A DNA stretch of 64,000 bases from the NCBI GenBank assembly GCA_024231905.1, contig JAAEQC010000142.1:147367-211366 (forward strand), given 5' to 3'. Each line of letters starts with the position of its first letter. Position 1 is the stretch's first letter. Below the pieces are notes generated by a model. The model did not search any database. It saw only the letters and a program-made list of their open reading frames with translations, and was not told the origin of the DNA. The position numbers were made by a program, and so were the translations under genes. This DNA comes from a bacterium. Lineage in GTDB: Bacteria; Krumholzibacteriota; Krumholzibacteriia; LZORAL124-64-63. Positions 36,070-44,269 of this stretch are shown piece after piece.

Positions 36070-37697
36070 ATTCACCGGACCACGAGAACGTCTCGGCCAG
36101 GCGGGGGCATGCCTCCGGCGCCGAGGACCCGGCGGCAGAGCCCCGGGAGCGCCCGGGAACGGACCAGCTCCTGGACGAGACCGGTCTGCGGGACATGGGC
36201 TACGCCATGGTGGACCTGGTCGTGGAGTACCTCAAGGGCCTGGAGGGGCGGCGGGTGTACGGTCCCCTCTCGCCCAAGGGTCTGGACGAGATGTTCGCCG
36301 AGCCCCTGCCCGAGGAGGGCGTGCCGTTCAAGGAACTGGTCCGGGACCTGCGGACGCGCGTCTTTCCCAACACCATGGCCATCGGCAGCCGCCGGTACTT
36401 CGGCATGATGAACCCGGCGCCGCTGCCCGTGGCGGTCTTCGCCGAGGCCATCTGTGCGGCCATGAACCAGAACGCCGCCTCCTGGCGCCACGCGCCGTCG
36501 GGCACGGCTATCGAGAAGACCGTGATCCGCTGGCTGTGCGACCTCTTCGGCCTGCCCGAGAACAGTTTCGGCACCTTCGTCGCCGGCGGTTCCATCGCCA
36601 ACATCACGGGCCTGAAGCTGGCCATCAACCGTTCCCTGGGCCGCACCCTGGCCAACCTGGACCAGACCGAGCCTCCGGGGCCCGACCTGGCACGCCTCAC
36701 CTTCTACGTTTCCAGCCAGGGGCACTACAGCTTCGAGAAGGCGGCCGATCTGCTGGGCCTCGGCCCCGCGCAACTGCGCAAGATCCCCCTGGACGATCTC
36801 TACCGCATCGATCTGGTCGCCCTGGAGAAGACCCTCGTAGCCGACAAGGCCGGCGGCCTGGAGCCCAGTTGCATCATCGGCATCGCCGGCACCACCAACA
36901 CCGGCAGCATCGACAAGCTGGCCAAGCTGGCGGACTTGGCCCAACGGTACGGTTGCTGGTTCCACGTGGACGCGGCCTACGGCGGCGCGGTGGTCCTGAC
37001 GGAGATGTACAAGACCATGCTGGCGGGCATCGAGCGCGCCGACTCCATCACGGTCGACCCCCACAAGTGGTTCTACATGCCCTTTGCCGCGGGGGGGATC
37101 CTCGTGCGCGACGGCGACTTCCTGCGCCACAGCTTCCTGGTCCACCCCGAGTACTACATGGAAAAGGCCCAGCGGGAGGAAGGCGGTTCGGCCCTGGACG
37201 CCAAGGGCAAGCTACTGGATCGACGCGGCTTCCACGAGGGCGACAAGGTGAACTTCTTCCAGTACGGCGTGCAGGGCAGCCGGCGCCTGAGCGCCCTGAA
37301 CCTGTGGATGGCCTTCCGCACCGTGGGCCGCCGCCGCTACGCCGAGTGGGTGGAGAAGGACATCGAACTGGCTCGGATCCTGGCGGCCCGCATGCGCCGC
37401 CAGCCGGACTTTCATATCCTGGGTCCGAACACCCTCGGCGTCTGCAACTTCCGCTGGGAACCCCGGAACGATGCGGACGCCGCGCTGTATGACGACGAGG
37501 CCAACGACCAGCTCAACCGCGACCTGCAGGCGCGCGTGGAGCGGGAGGGTGACGCCTGGTTCAGCTTCACCAAGCTGGACGGCCGCGTGGCCCTCCGGGT
37601 GAACATCGAGAACCGTTGCATGGAGCAGACCGACATCGAACGGCTCGTCCAGCTCATCCGCCGGACCGCCGACGACATCCTGGCCGAACGCCGCTGA
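36066..37697 (+). CDS. PLP-dependent group II decarboxylase (aromatic amino acid/glutamate decarboxylase family)
   Basis: 543 residues from the ATG at 36066, overlapping the HAD stop. Markers: GTFVAGGSIANITGLKLA, SSQGHYSFEKAADLLG (His stacking on PLP), GIAGTTNTGSIDKL, WFHVDAAYGGA (Asp binding pyridine N) and the Schiff-base Lys 334 in DPHKWFYMPF. The N-terminal ~35 residues are a charged, low-complexity extension. Substrate may be an aromatic amino acid, aspartate, glutamate or sulfinate; motifs do not decide. All catalytic residues are present. Confidence 0.92.
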   Translation: MNSPDHENVSARRGHASGAEDPAAEPRERPGTDQLLDETGLRDMGYAMVDLVVEYLKGLEGRRVYGPLSPKGLDEMFAEPLPEEGVPFKELVRDLRTRVFPNTMAIGSRRYFGMMNPAPLPVAVFAEAICAAMNQNAASWRHAPSGTAIEKTVIRWLCDLFGLPENSFGTFVAGGSIANITGLKLAINRSLGRTLANLDQTEPPGPDLARLTFYVSSQGHYSFEKAADLLGLGPAQLRKIPLDDLYRIDLVALEKTLVADKAGGLEPSCIIGIAGTTNTGSIDKLAKLADLAQRYGCWFHVDAAYGGAVVLTEMYKTMLAGIERADSITVDPHKWFYMPFAAGGILVRDGDFLRHSFLVHPEYYMEKAQREEGGSALDAKGKLLDRRGFHEGDKVNFFQYGVQGSRRLSALNLWMAFRTVGRRRYAEWVEKDIELARILAARMRRQPDFHILGPNTLGVCNFRWEPRNDADAALYDDEANDQLNRDLQARVEREGDAWFSFTKLDGRVALRVNIENRCMEQTDIERLVQLIRRTADDILAERR

Positions 37698-37744
37698 GCC
37701 GCGAAGCCCGCGACGATCAAGGCCCTCGACGAAGGAGACCGCCC

Positions 37745-38215
37745 GTGAGGAAGACAGTCATCGCCCTGGCCCTGGTGGCCGCCCTGGCCACCGCCGCCGC
37801 CGCTGCCCTGAAGGGATCCGCCGACGTGGTGGGCGTGGAGCCCGTCCAGGTGTCCGTCCAGGCCTCCGCCGGACAGCGCGTGCAGCTGGACGTGAAGCTG
37901 GACATCGAACGCTCCTGGCATCTCTATGCCCACGGTGACACCAACTTCATCGGCGTGAACCTGGTACCCGCCGAGGATTTCCCCCTGGCCGATTTCCGGG
38001 CCGAGTATCCCAAGGGCCACGAGGGCGAGTTCTTCGACATGAAGGTGTGGATGCTCGAGGGCAAGAACACCATCGAGGCCTCGGCGCTCGTCCCGGCCGG
38101 GTTGGACGCGGGCCGGCACGCCCTGGATCTTCTCCTGACGGTCCAGGCCTGCGACGACAAGACCTGCCTCGCCCCGGTCGACGTGCCGGTGAAAGTGACC
38201 CTGATCCTCCAGTGA
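37745..38215 (+). CDS. Secreted DsbD N-terminal-like (disulfide interchange) domain protein
   Basis: 156 residues from the GTG at 37745 (AAGGAGA at 37731-37737). Signal peptide VIALALVAALATAAAAA. The single domain matches the periplasmic N-terminal module of DsbD: SWHLYAHGDTNFIGVNLVPAE, a central EYPKGHEGEFFDMKVWMLEG and VQACDDKTCLAPVDVPVKV with the redox Cys pair (CxxxxC). The membrane core and thioredoxin domain of DsbD are absent, so it must receive electrons from another protein or act as a stand-alone thiol carrier. It overlaps the next gene by four bases. Confidence 0.85.
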   Translation: MRKTVIALALVAALATAAAAALKGSADVVGVEPVQVSVQASAGQRVQLDVKLDIERSWHLYAHGDTNFIGVNLVPAEDFPLADFRAEYPKGHEGEFFDMKVWMLEGKNTIEASALVPAGLDAGRHALDLLLTVQACDDKTCLAPVDVPVKVTLILQ

Positions 38216-38487
38216 CGGAAACGCTCACCATCTACGTGGGCGGCCTGCCCGATGACGTGACCGCGGACGAGTTCCGCGGTCTCTTCGCGCCTTTCGGTGC
38301 GGTGGCCGAGGCCACTCTGATCCTGCACGACGACGGCCGGCCCCGGGGTTTCGGCTTCATCGTCATGGCTCAGGGCGCCGCCGAAACCGCCATTGCCGAA
38401 CTGGACGGGAGTGCCTGGCGGGATTCCCAGCTGCGGGTGAACGTGGCGCGGAACCGGGGGGCGAAGCCGCCGCGGCGGGCGTATTAG
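38212..38487 (+). CDS. RRM-domain RNA-binding protein
   Basis: 91 residues from the GTG at 38212 (overlaps the preceding stop). A single RNA recognition motif: RNP2 IYVGGLPDDV and RNP1 RGFGFIVM, followed by a short basic tail (NRGAKPPRRAY). Such small bacterial RRM proteins are common in cyanobacteria and some other phyla and bind single-stranded RNA. Its 3' end overlaps the convergent antitoxin-like gene by four bases. Confidence 0.93.
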   Translation: MTETLTIYVGGLPDDVTADEFRGLFAPFGAVAEATLILHDDGRPRGFGFIVMAQGAAETAIAELDGSAWRDSQLRVNVARNRGAKPPRRAY

Positions 38488-38732
38488 TCCTCCACCTCGC
38501 GCCGAATCCAGCGTAGGTCCTGGCCGTCGTCGGGACCCTGACTACCCTGCTTCTGGTCGTTCCCGTCCGGAGTCTTGCCGCGCAAGGCCTCGAGTCGGGC
38601 GGCGAGGATCCTGTCCTTCTCCTTGAGGAGGCGCAGTCCGTCCCGTACGACCTCGCTGAGTGAGGCGTAGTCGCCCGTTGCGACCTTACTTCTGGCGAAT
38701 TCTTCCAACTCCTTGCCCACCGATACGTTCAT
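38484..38732 (-). CDS. Orphan ParD-like ribbon-helix-helix antitoxin
   Basis: 82 residues from the ATG at 38732. The N-terminal half is a CopG/ParD-type ribbon-helix-helix (MNVSVGKELEEFARSKVATG, then YASLSEVVRDGLRLLKEKD). The C-terminal half is charged and would be the toxin-binding tail. In ParDE modules the toxin follows directly. Here the next frame on this strand is absent and the opposite strand is occupied by the RRM gene. It is therefore an orphan antitoxin, either a remnant or a stand-alone regulator. The upstream AT-rich stretch contains TGTCA-N15-TGACA (38766-38790), a possible operator. Confidence 0.8.
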   Translation of the reverse strand: MNVSVGKELEEFARSKVATGDYASLSEVVRDGLRLLKEKDRILAARLEALRGKTPDGNDQKQGSQGPDDGQDLRWIRREVED

Positions 38733-38821
38733 GGCTTCGACCTCTGCTTTTCGTCATGGTTATAGTGTCAATATATAGCAATAAATGACATAGATGGCTC
38801 TTCTGTGGAAGCACGCGGTCC

Positions 38822-40480
38822 GTGTTGACGCTCCCCGACGGCCATGAGACAGTCTCGGGCGTGGGCACACTCCTGAACATCGTCCGTACGCCGTGCCTGC
38901 GCTGGCCGTTGTTGGCCGTCGCGGTGTTGCTCGCCGTGTGCCTGGTCGGCCGCCTGGACGAGACCCCCGTGGGCGCGGTGGTGGACGATGCCCACTATGT
39001 GGAGATGGCCCGATCGCTGGCCGAGGGCCGGGGGGCGGTGCTCCACGTGGGGCCCGAATCCACGCCGGCGGACACGGTCTTTCCGCCCGGCCTGCCGCTC
39101 CTGCTGGCCCCTCTGGCCGGCCTCTTTCCCACCTCGTTGACCGTCCTGAAGCTCGTGCCGGTGCTGGCTGTGCTGCTGCTGGTTCCCGTGTGCCTGGCCT
39201 GGCCCGGTGGGGAGGACCGACCGCACCTGCGGCGGGCTCTGGCGGCGGTGACGGTCCTCAACCCCTGGGTCATCGCCCACGGGGTGCGTATCGTCTCGGA
39301 CCTGCCGTACACCGCGCTCTCCCTGGCCGCGGCTATCTTTTTTCTGCGGACCGCCGAGCGCATCACCACCGGTCCGGTGCGGTGGATTGCCCTGGGCGTG
39401 CTGGTGGGCGCGGCGATTCTCGTCCGCACCATCGGTCTGGCGCTCCTGGCGGCCATGCTCCTGCACCTGCTGTTTGACCGCCGCTTCGTCCGCGCTGTCC
39501 AGCTCACCATGGGAGCGGCCGCGCTGGTTGCGTTACCGGCGGTGCTCAGGCTCAGTCCCGCGCCCCTGGGACGGGTCTATGGCCAGCAACTGGTGGACCA
39601 TGCCGGTGATCCCGGCGCGCGTCTGGCCTTCATGAAGACGAACCTCCTGGGCTATGCCCAGGAGTTGCCGTCGGCGGTGTTACCGGTCTTCGGCAAGGTC
39701 GTGGCCGCCTGGGGTGAGGGGCGCTCCTGGAGCGGATTCCTGCCGGCGGCCCAGATCTTCATCACCCTGATCGTGGTGGGCGCCGTGCTGGCGGGACTGA
39801 CCGTGGCCGGCCGTCGCGGCGATCCGGCCGCGCGTCGTACGGGCCGCTTCTGGGCCCTCTACCTGGGGCTCTACGGTCTGGCCCTACTGAATTTCGACGG
39901 CTACCCCTCGGGCGTGCAGCTCAGGCTCCTGCTGCCGGTGCTGCCCATCCTCTTCTGGTACCTGCTGTGCGCTGCGGACGCCTGGCGTAGCCGCCTCGTG
40001 CTCGCGCTGCTGCTGGCGGCGCTGCTGGGAACGGCGCTGGCCCACAACACCTGGCGTCTGGCCCGGCCGTTGCGCCAGGTGACCGACGCCTCCGGCCGCG
40101 GTTTCGTCGATCCTGGAGCCGGGGCGGCCTGGATCCTCGACCACACGGAACCGGAGGACGTGATCCTGGTCCAGGGACCCCTGGAGCGGCATATACACCT
40201 GCGGCGACCCACGATCGGTCCCGGCGCCCTCGACGCTGACGCCCTGGCCGCGCGCCTGGCCGAGCACGGCGTGGACCTGATCCTGGTGGGCCCCCAGGTC
40301 CACGGGCGGCCCCGCCGGCTGGACGAGGACGGAGCCGTTCTGCAGGAGATCCTGCGCGGGGCGCCCCTGCGGTATCCGGTGATCCACGAGGAGGCCGAGG
40401 AGGCGGTCACGCTCCACGGCGTGGCGGATGGGGTGGGACGTTGCCGCTGGGCGCCTGCGACGTCGCTGCCGGTCCGTTGA
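38822..40480 (+). CDS. Glycosyltransferase-like (GT-C/PMT_2) membrane protein
   Basis: 552 residues if the GTG at 38822 is used; the in-frame GTG at 38861 (539 residues) is equally plausible since neither has a clear ribosome site. It has eleven or so hydrophobic segments, from WPLLAVAVLLAVCLVG on. The first periplasmic loop carries the Asp-Asp pair of GT-C enzymes (VGAVVDDAHYVEMARSLAEG) and TVFPPGLPLLLAPLAG. The C-terminal ~110 residues form a soluble domain (DPGAGAAWILDHTEPEDVILVQG). It is similar in plan to the protein at 16242-17705. Donor probably polyprenyl-phosphate sugar; acceptor unknown. Confidence 0.78.
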   Translation: MLTLPDGHETVSGVGTLLNIVRTPCLRWPLLAVAVLLAVCLVGRLDETPVGAVVDDAHYVEMARSLAEGRGAVLHVGPESTPADTVFPPGLPLLLAPLAGLFPTSLTVLKLVPVLAVLLLVPVCLAWPGGEDRPHLRRALAAVTVLNPWVIAHGVRIVSDLPYTALSLAAAIFFLRTAERITTGPVRWIALGVLVGAAILVRTIGLALLAAMLLHLLFDRRFVRAVQLTMGAAALVALPAVLRLSPAPLGRVYGQQLVDHAGDPGARLAFMKTNLLGYAQELPSAVLPVFGKVVAAWGEGRSWSGFLPAAQIFITLIVVGAVLAGLTVAGRRGDPAARRTGRFWALYLGLYGLALLNFDGYPSGVQLRLLLPVLPILFWYLLCAADAWRSRLVLALLLAALLGTALAHNTWRLARPLRQVTDASGRGFVDPGAGAAWILDHTEPEDVILVQGPLERHIHLRRPTIGPGALDADALAARLAEHGVDLILVGPQVHGRPRRLDEDGAVLQEILRGAPLRYPVIHEEAEEAVTLHGVADGVGRCRWAPATSLPVR

Positions 40481-40548
40481 CAGTCCTTGCCCTATGGATT
40501 CCCCGTCACCAACTTGGCGGGATCGTGACACCCCGGGAAAGGAACGCC

Positions 40549-41799
40549 GTGCGCACCATCGCCCTCGCCCTCTGCCTGCTGGCCGCCACGGCCGCCACCG
40601 CTGCGGATCTCACGCCCGACCTGAACCTGCGCTTGCGGCAGGAGGTCCTGGAGGGCGTCTACCACTTCGCTCCCGACGCGGACCGCAACTGGTTGCGTCT
40701 GCGCGCCCGCGCCGGCCTACGCCTGGGCTTGGAGCAACACGCCTTCGCCTTCCGCCTGCTCAACGAATCGCGCCACCACCTGGCGCCGGATCCGGGGGTC
40801 GACTGGGACGAACTGCTCCTGGACCGTGCCCTGTGGACATGGCAGGTGTCCGACCGGAATCAGCTTATCGTCGGCCGCCAGGCGGTCATCTGGGACGACG
40901 GCTTCCTCATGCTCGAGGGCCATCCCCTGGACGGCAGCCGCAGCATCTACCACGACGCCGTGCGCTTCCGGCGCGCTTGCGAGGGCGGCAGCCTGGATCT
41001 GGTGCTCATGGCCGACGGCAAGCGTGACGACCTGGTCCTGTCCGGCGACGAGAACCGCCCCCTGAGCGACGCCGACGAACGAGGCGTCGCCCTGCGCTTG
41101 GCCCGGGGATCCTGGTCGGGCACGGCGATCTGGAAGGACGAGGACGACCCGGACGGCGTGCTGTCCGACCTGCGCACCCTGACCTTCGGCCTCAGGTACA
41201 CCCACCGGCCCGACGTGGGCGTATCCTGGCACGCCGAAGCGGCGGTCCAACACCAGGACGGCCCGGTGCCCTCGGCCAGCGAGTGTGGCGAGATCCCCGA
41301 CGACGGCTGGGCCGTGGCCGGCCAGGCCTTCGCCACCGGTGGCGTGGGCCGCGGTTTCGAACTGGAGGGCGGCGGTTTCCTCTACTCGGGCGGCGGTTGC
41401 GCCGGCGGCAACCTGCGCCCCTTCCGCACCCCCTGGGGCCGTTGGCCCAGGTGGAGCGAGATGTACATCTACACCCTCATCGGCGAGGGCACCCCCGGCC
41501 GCGTCCACGTGGCCGCCTGGGAGAATATCGCTGCGCCGCGCCTGAACCTGCGCCGGCCTCTGAACGATGCCCTCACGGCGCGCCTGGGCCTGAACTGGCT
41601 CATGGCCCCGGCCAACGACTGGGAGACCCGCGGCCTGCTCACCCAGCTCGAACTGAAGGCCCGCTTCGGCGGTGGGGCCACCGGGCACCTCCTGTGGGAG
41701 ATGCTCGATCCGGGTTCGTACCACGACGGGCGTTACGGTCTACCCGCCCTGACCGACACCATCCACTTCCTGCGCTGGCAGATCGCCTGGTCCCTGTAG
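40549..41799 (+). CDS. Outer-membrane channel, alginate-export/porin-like family
   Basis: 416 residues from the GTG at 40549 (AAAGGAA at 40537-40543). Signal peptide TIALALCLLAATAATA, then strand-rich sequence from DLTPDLNLRLRQEVLEGVYHF. Typical family features are RNWLRLRARAGLRLGL, NQLIVGRQAVIWDDGFLMLEG and HDAVRFRRA. It ends in a Trp/Leu strand, HFLRWQIAWSL. It is the first gene of a three-gene unit with a small membrane peptide and a sodium symporter, suggesting outer-membrane entry for the symporter's solute. Confidence 0.8.
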   Translation: MRTIALALCLLAATAATAADLTPDLNLRLRQEVLEGVYHFAPDADRNWLRLRARAGLRLGLEQHAFAFRLLNESRHHLAPDPGVDWDELLLDRALWTWQVSDRNQLIVGRQAVIWDDGFLMLEGHPLDGSRSIYHDAVRFRRACEGGSLDLVLMADGKRDDLVLSGDENRPLSDADERGVALRLARGSWSGTAIWKDEDDPDGVLSDLRTLTFGLRYTHRPDVGVSWHAEAAVQHQDGPVPSASECGEIPDDGWAVAGQAFATGGVGRGFELEGGGFLYSGGGCAGGNLRPFRTPWGRWPRWSEMYIYTLIGEGTPGRVHVAAWENIAAPRLNLRRPLNDALTARLGLNWLMAPANDWETRGLLTQLELKARFGGGATGHLLWEMLDPGSYHDGRYGLPALTDTIHFLRWQIAWSL

Positions 41800-41811
41800 A
41801 GAGGAATTTCC

Positions 41812-41943
41812 ATGGCTCCCTTCGGCATGCCCTGGTCCACCTTCGGCGCCTTCCTGGTGCTCGGCGGGACCATCCTTCTGGCCCTGGTCTGGGCCGCCTG
41901 GGACAAGTCCCGTGATCCGGATGTCGGGGAGGACGAGCGATGA
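41812..41943 (+). CDS. Small single-span membrane peptide, putative symporter accessory subunit
   Basis: 43 residues from the ATG at 41812 (GAGG upstream at 41801-41804). One central hydrophobic helix (FGAFLVLGGTILLALVWAAW) is followed by a charged tail ending in GEDER. Its stop overlaps the symporter start (ATGA), so the two are translationally coupled. Small one-helix peptides upstream of sodium:solute symporters are known in other bacteria and are called symporter small accessory proteins. I place this here by position and architecture. Its high hydrophobicity, ribosome site and overlap argue against chance. Confidence 0.75.
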   Translation: MAPFGMPWSTFGAFLVLGGTILLALVWAAWDKSRDPDVGEDER

Positions 41944-43409
41944 CGGTCTACGTGCTCGTCCTGGTGGTGTACCTGGGCGCCCTGGCGGTCATCGGTGTGG
42001 TCATGAGCGGGCGCAGCAAGAGCGCCGGCGATTTCGCCATCGGCGGCCGCTCCGTGGGGCCCTGGGTGACGGCTCTGAGCTTCGTGGCGGCCTACTACTC
42101 GAGCGTCGTCATCATCGGCGGCGGGGCCTTCGGTTGGCAGTACGGTCTGTCCACCCTGTGGATCGGTGCGGGCAACGTGCTGGTGGGCACGACCCTGGCC
42201 TGGATCGTCCTGGGCCGGCGCGTGCGGCGCTTCACCGGCAATCTGGACGCGGTCACCATGCCCGGTTTCTTCGCCGGACGGTACGGGTCCGAGTCGGCGC
42301 GCATCTTCTCGGCCGCGGCTACGGGCCTCTTCCTCATCGTCTACAACGTGTCGGTGCTCAAGGGCATGGCCAACAGCTTCGAGGTGCTCATGGACCTGCC
42401 CTACTGGGCGGGCGTGCTCATCTCGGGCGTGGTGATCCTCTTCTACACGGCGGTGGGCGGCTACCTGGCCGTGGTCTGGACCTCCATGGTGCAGGCGGTC
42501 GTCATGATCGTCGCCTTGACGCTGCTGACCTACGTGTCCCTGCAGAAGGTGGGGGGCATGGGCGCCCTGGTGGACAGGTTGAACGCGGTGGACCCTGGCC
42601 TGGTCACCACGCCGGGCGTGTGGGGCTGGGCGGGGTTGGTGAGCTTCACGCTCATCGTCAGTCTCGGCACCTGGGGCATGCCCCAGCTCATCGTTCGCTT
42701 CTACTCCATCAAGAGTGCCAAGATGCTCCGCCTGGGGACGGTCATCGTCACCATCGGGGCCTCGGTCGCCTTGCTGCCATACCTTACCGGCGCGGTGGCC
42801 AGGGTGCTCGTGCCTGAGCTGGGCAGCCCCGACCAGGCCATCCCCGCCCTGACCCAGCTGGTGTTGAACGACTGGGGTGGGGCGCTCTTCCTGGCCGGCG
42901 TCGTGGCCGCGGGCATGAGCACCTTCGCCGGGGTCCTGATCATCATCTCCAGTTCCCTGGTCAGGGACGTGTGGATCCACGGTCTGGGCCGTGAGCTCAG
43001 CCCCGCGGCCGAACTGAAGGCCAACCGTATCATGAGTCTGGCGGTGGGCGTGGTGAGTCTCCTGATCGCTCTGAAGCCGCCCGCCCTGGTGCTCGTGCTC
43101 ACAGCCTTCAGTTGGGCGGTCATCGCTTCGACAAACCTCTGGCCCCTGCTCTTCGGCATCTACTGGAAGCGCACGAGCCCTCGGGCCACCCTGGCCAGCA
43201 TGATCGCCGGTGTCACGGCCGCCCTGGTCTGGCAGGCCTGGTCACACCTGGGCCTGCCCGCGTTGCCGCCGGCCTTGGCGGGGATCCACGGCTTCGTGGT
43301 GGGCACGACCGTGGGACTGATTGTCATCCTGATAGGGACGCTGGTGGGACGGCCCGCTCCCCGGGCCAACGTGGACCGGGCCTGGTACGGCGGGCGGGAC
43401 CGCGCCTGA
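41940..43409 (+). CDS. Sodium:solute symporter (SSS family)
   Basis: 489 residues from the ATG at 41940. About 13 transmembrane helices. SSS features: a first helix VYVLVLVVYLGALAVIGVVM, SAGDFAIGGRSVGPWVTALSF, VVIIGGGAFGWQYGLSTLW, AVGGYLAVVWTSMVQAVVM (the family's GGxxAVxWTD-like block with Thr-Ser in place of Thr-Asp) and a Ser-rich sodium-site helix near LIIISSSLVRDVW. Substrates in this family include acetate, proline, pantothenate and sugars; sequence does not choose one. Functions with the small peptide before it and probably the outer-membrane channel. Confidence 0.92.
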   Translation: MTVYVLVLVVYLGALAVIGVVMSGRSKSAGDFAIGGRSVGPWVTALSFVAAYYSSVVIIGGGAFGWQYGLSTLWIGAGNVLVGTTLAWIVLGRRVRRFTGNLDAVTMPGFFAGRYGSESARIFSAAATGLFLIVYNVSVLKGMANSFEVLMDLPYWAGVLISGVVILFYTAVGGYLAVVWTSMVQAVVMIVALTLLTYVSLQKVGGMGALVDRLNAVDPGLVTTPGVWGWAGLVSFTLIVSLGTWGMPQLIVRFYSIKSAKMLRLGTVIVTIGASVALLPYLTGAVARVLVPELGSPDQAIPALTQLVLNDWGGALFLAGVVAAGMSTFAGVLIIISSSLVRDVWIHGLGRELSPAAELKANRIMSLAVGVVSLLIALKPPALVLVLTAFSWAVIASTNLWPLLFGIYWKRTSPRATLASMIAGVTAALVWQAWSHLGLPALPPALAGIHGFVVGTTVGLIVILIGTLVGRPAPRANVDRAWYGGRDRA

Positions 43410-43442
43410 GGGAACCGGCCCGATGGCATCGGACCGGTCCCC
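43410..43442. terminator. Bidirectional hairpin between convergent genes
   Basis: Imperfect 14-bp stem (GGGAACCGGCCCGA with TCGGACCGGTCCCC, two mismatches) and a five-base loop, directly after the symporter stop and 9 nt from the permease stop. Confidence 0.5.
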
Positions 43443-43450
43443 GCGCGGGA

Positions 43451-44269
43451 TCACGCGCGGCGCAGCGACTCGACGGCCATCTGGACCGTGAGCAGCAGGC
43501 CGAAGACGCAGACGATGGCCGCCCCCGTGGGCAGGTCCAACAGGTAGCTCGCCGTGGCGCCGACCAGGATGGATACGGCGCCGACGATGACCACGTAGAC
43601 GAACTGGATCCGCGTCCGGCTGAACAGGCGCAGCGACATGACGGTGGGCACCACCAGCAACGTGAACACCATCAACACGCCGGCGATCTGCACGCTGAGC
43701 GTGACCACGGTTCCGAGTACCATGTAGAAGAGGAAATCCCAGAGGCGTATCCGCTGGCCGGCCTGGCGGGCGCCGTCCGGGTCGGTGGAGATCCTCATGA
43801 GCGGTCCGTGGGCCGCGCGCAGCACCAACCCCAGCACCCCGTACACGATCGCCGTCTTCAGGACGTCGGCCCAGGTCACCCAGAGAATGGCGCCCACCAG
43901 CAGATTGCTGATCTCCTCGCCGCCGTGGGCCACCTGGGAGAGCACCAGGATCATGGCTGCCGAGAACACCACGTAGACGATGCCGATGTACGCCTCCTGG
44001 GGCACGTCGCCGTTCCTGGTCCGCGTGAAGGAGAGCAGGACCGCGCCGAGGAAGCTGCTGACCAGCCCCACCAGCGACGCCTGCGCCGTGCCGACCTCGG
44101 CGCCCAGAAGCATGGCGACCGCGACCCCGAAGGCAGCGATCTGGGCCAGGGCGATGTCGATGAAGATGACGCCGCGCCGCACCACGTGGCCGCCCAGGTA
44201 ACCGTGCATGCCCACCAGCACCAGGGCGCAGACGACGGGAGCGGCCATCATTTCGAGAAATTCGCTCAT
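43451..44269 (-). CDS. Zinc/manganese ABC transporter permease (ABC-3 family)
   Basis: 272 residues from the ATG at 44269, overlapping the binding-protein stop by four bases. Eight or nine hydrophobic helices. Family features: YLGGHVVRRGVIFIDIALAQIAAFG (the ABC-3 N-terminal region), LLVGAILWVTWADVL and AGVLMVFTLLVVPTVMSLRL. Unlike most relatives the operon holds no ATPase gene on either side, so a shared or distant ATPase is needed. Confidence 0.92.
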   Translation of the reverse strand: MSEFLEMMAAPVVCALVLVGMHGYLGGHVVRRGVIFIDIALAQIAAFGVAVAMLLGAEVGTAQASLVGLVSSFLGAVLLSFTRTRNGDVPQEAYIGIVYVVFSAAMILVLSQVAHGGEEISNLLVGAILWVTWADVLKTAIVYGVLGLVLRAAHGPLMRISTDPDGARQAGQRIRLWDFLFYMVLGTVVTLSVQIAGVLMVFTLLVVPTVMSLRLFSRTRIQFVYVVIVGAVSILVGATASYLLDLPTGAAIVCVFGLLLTVQMAVESLRRA

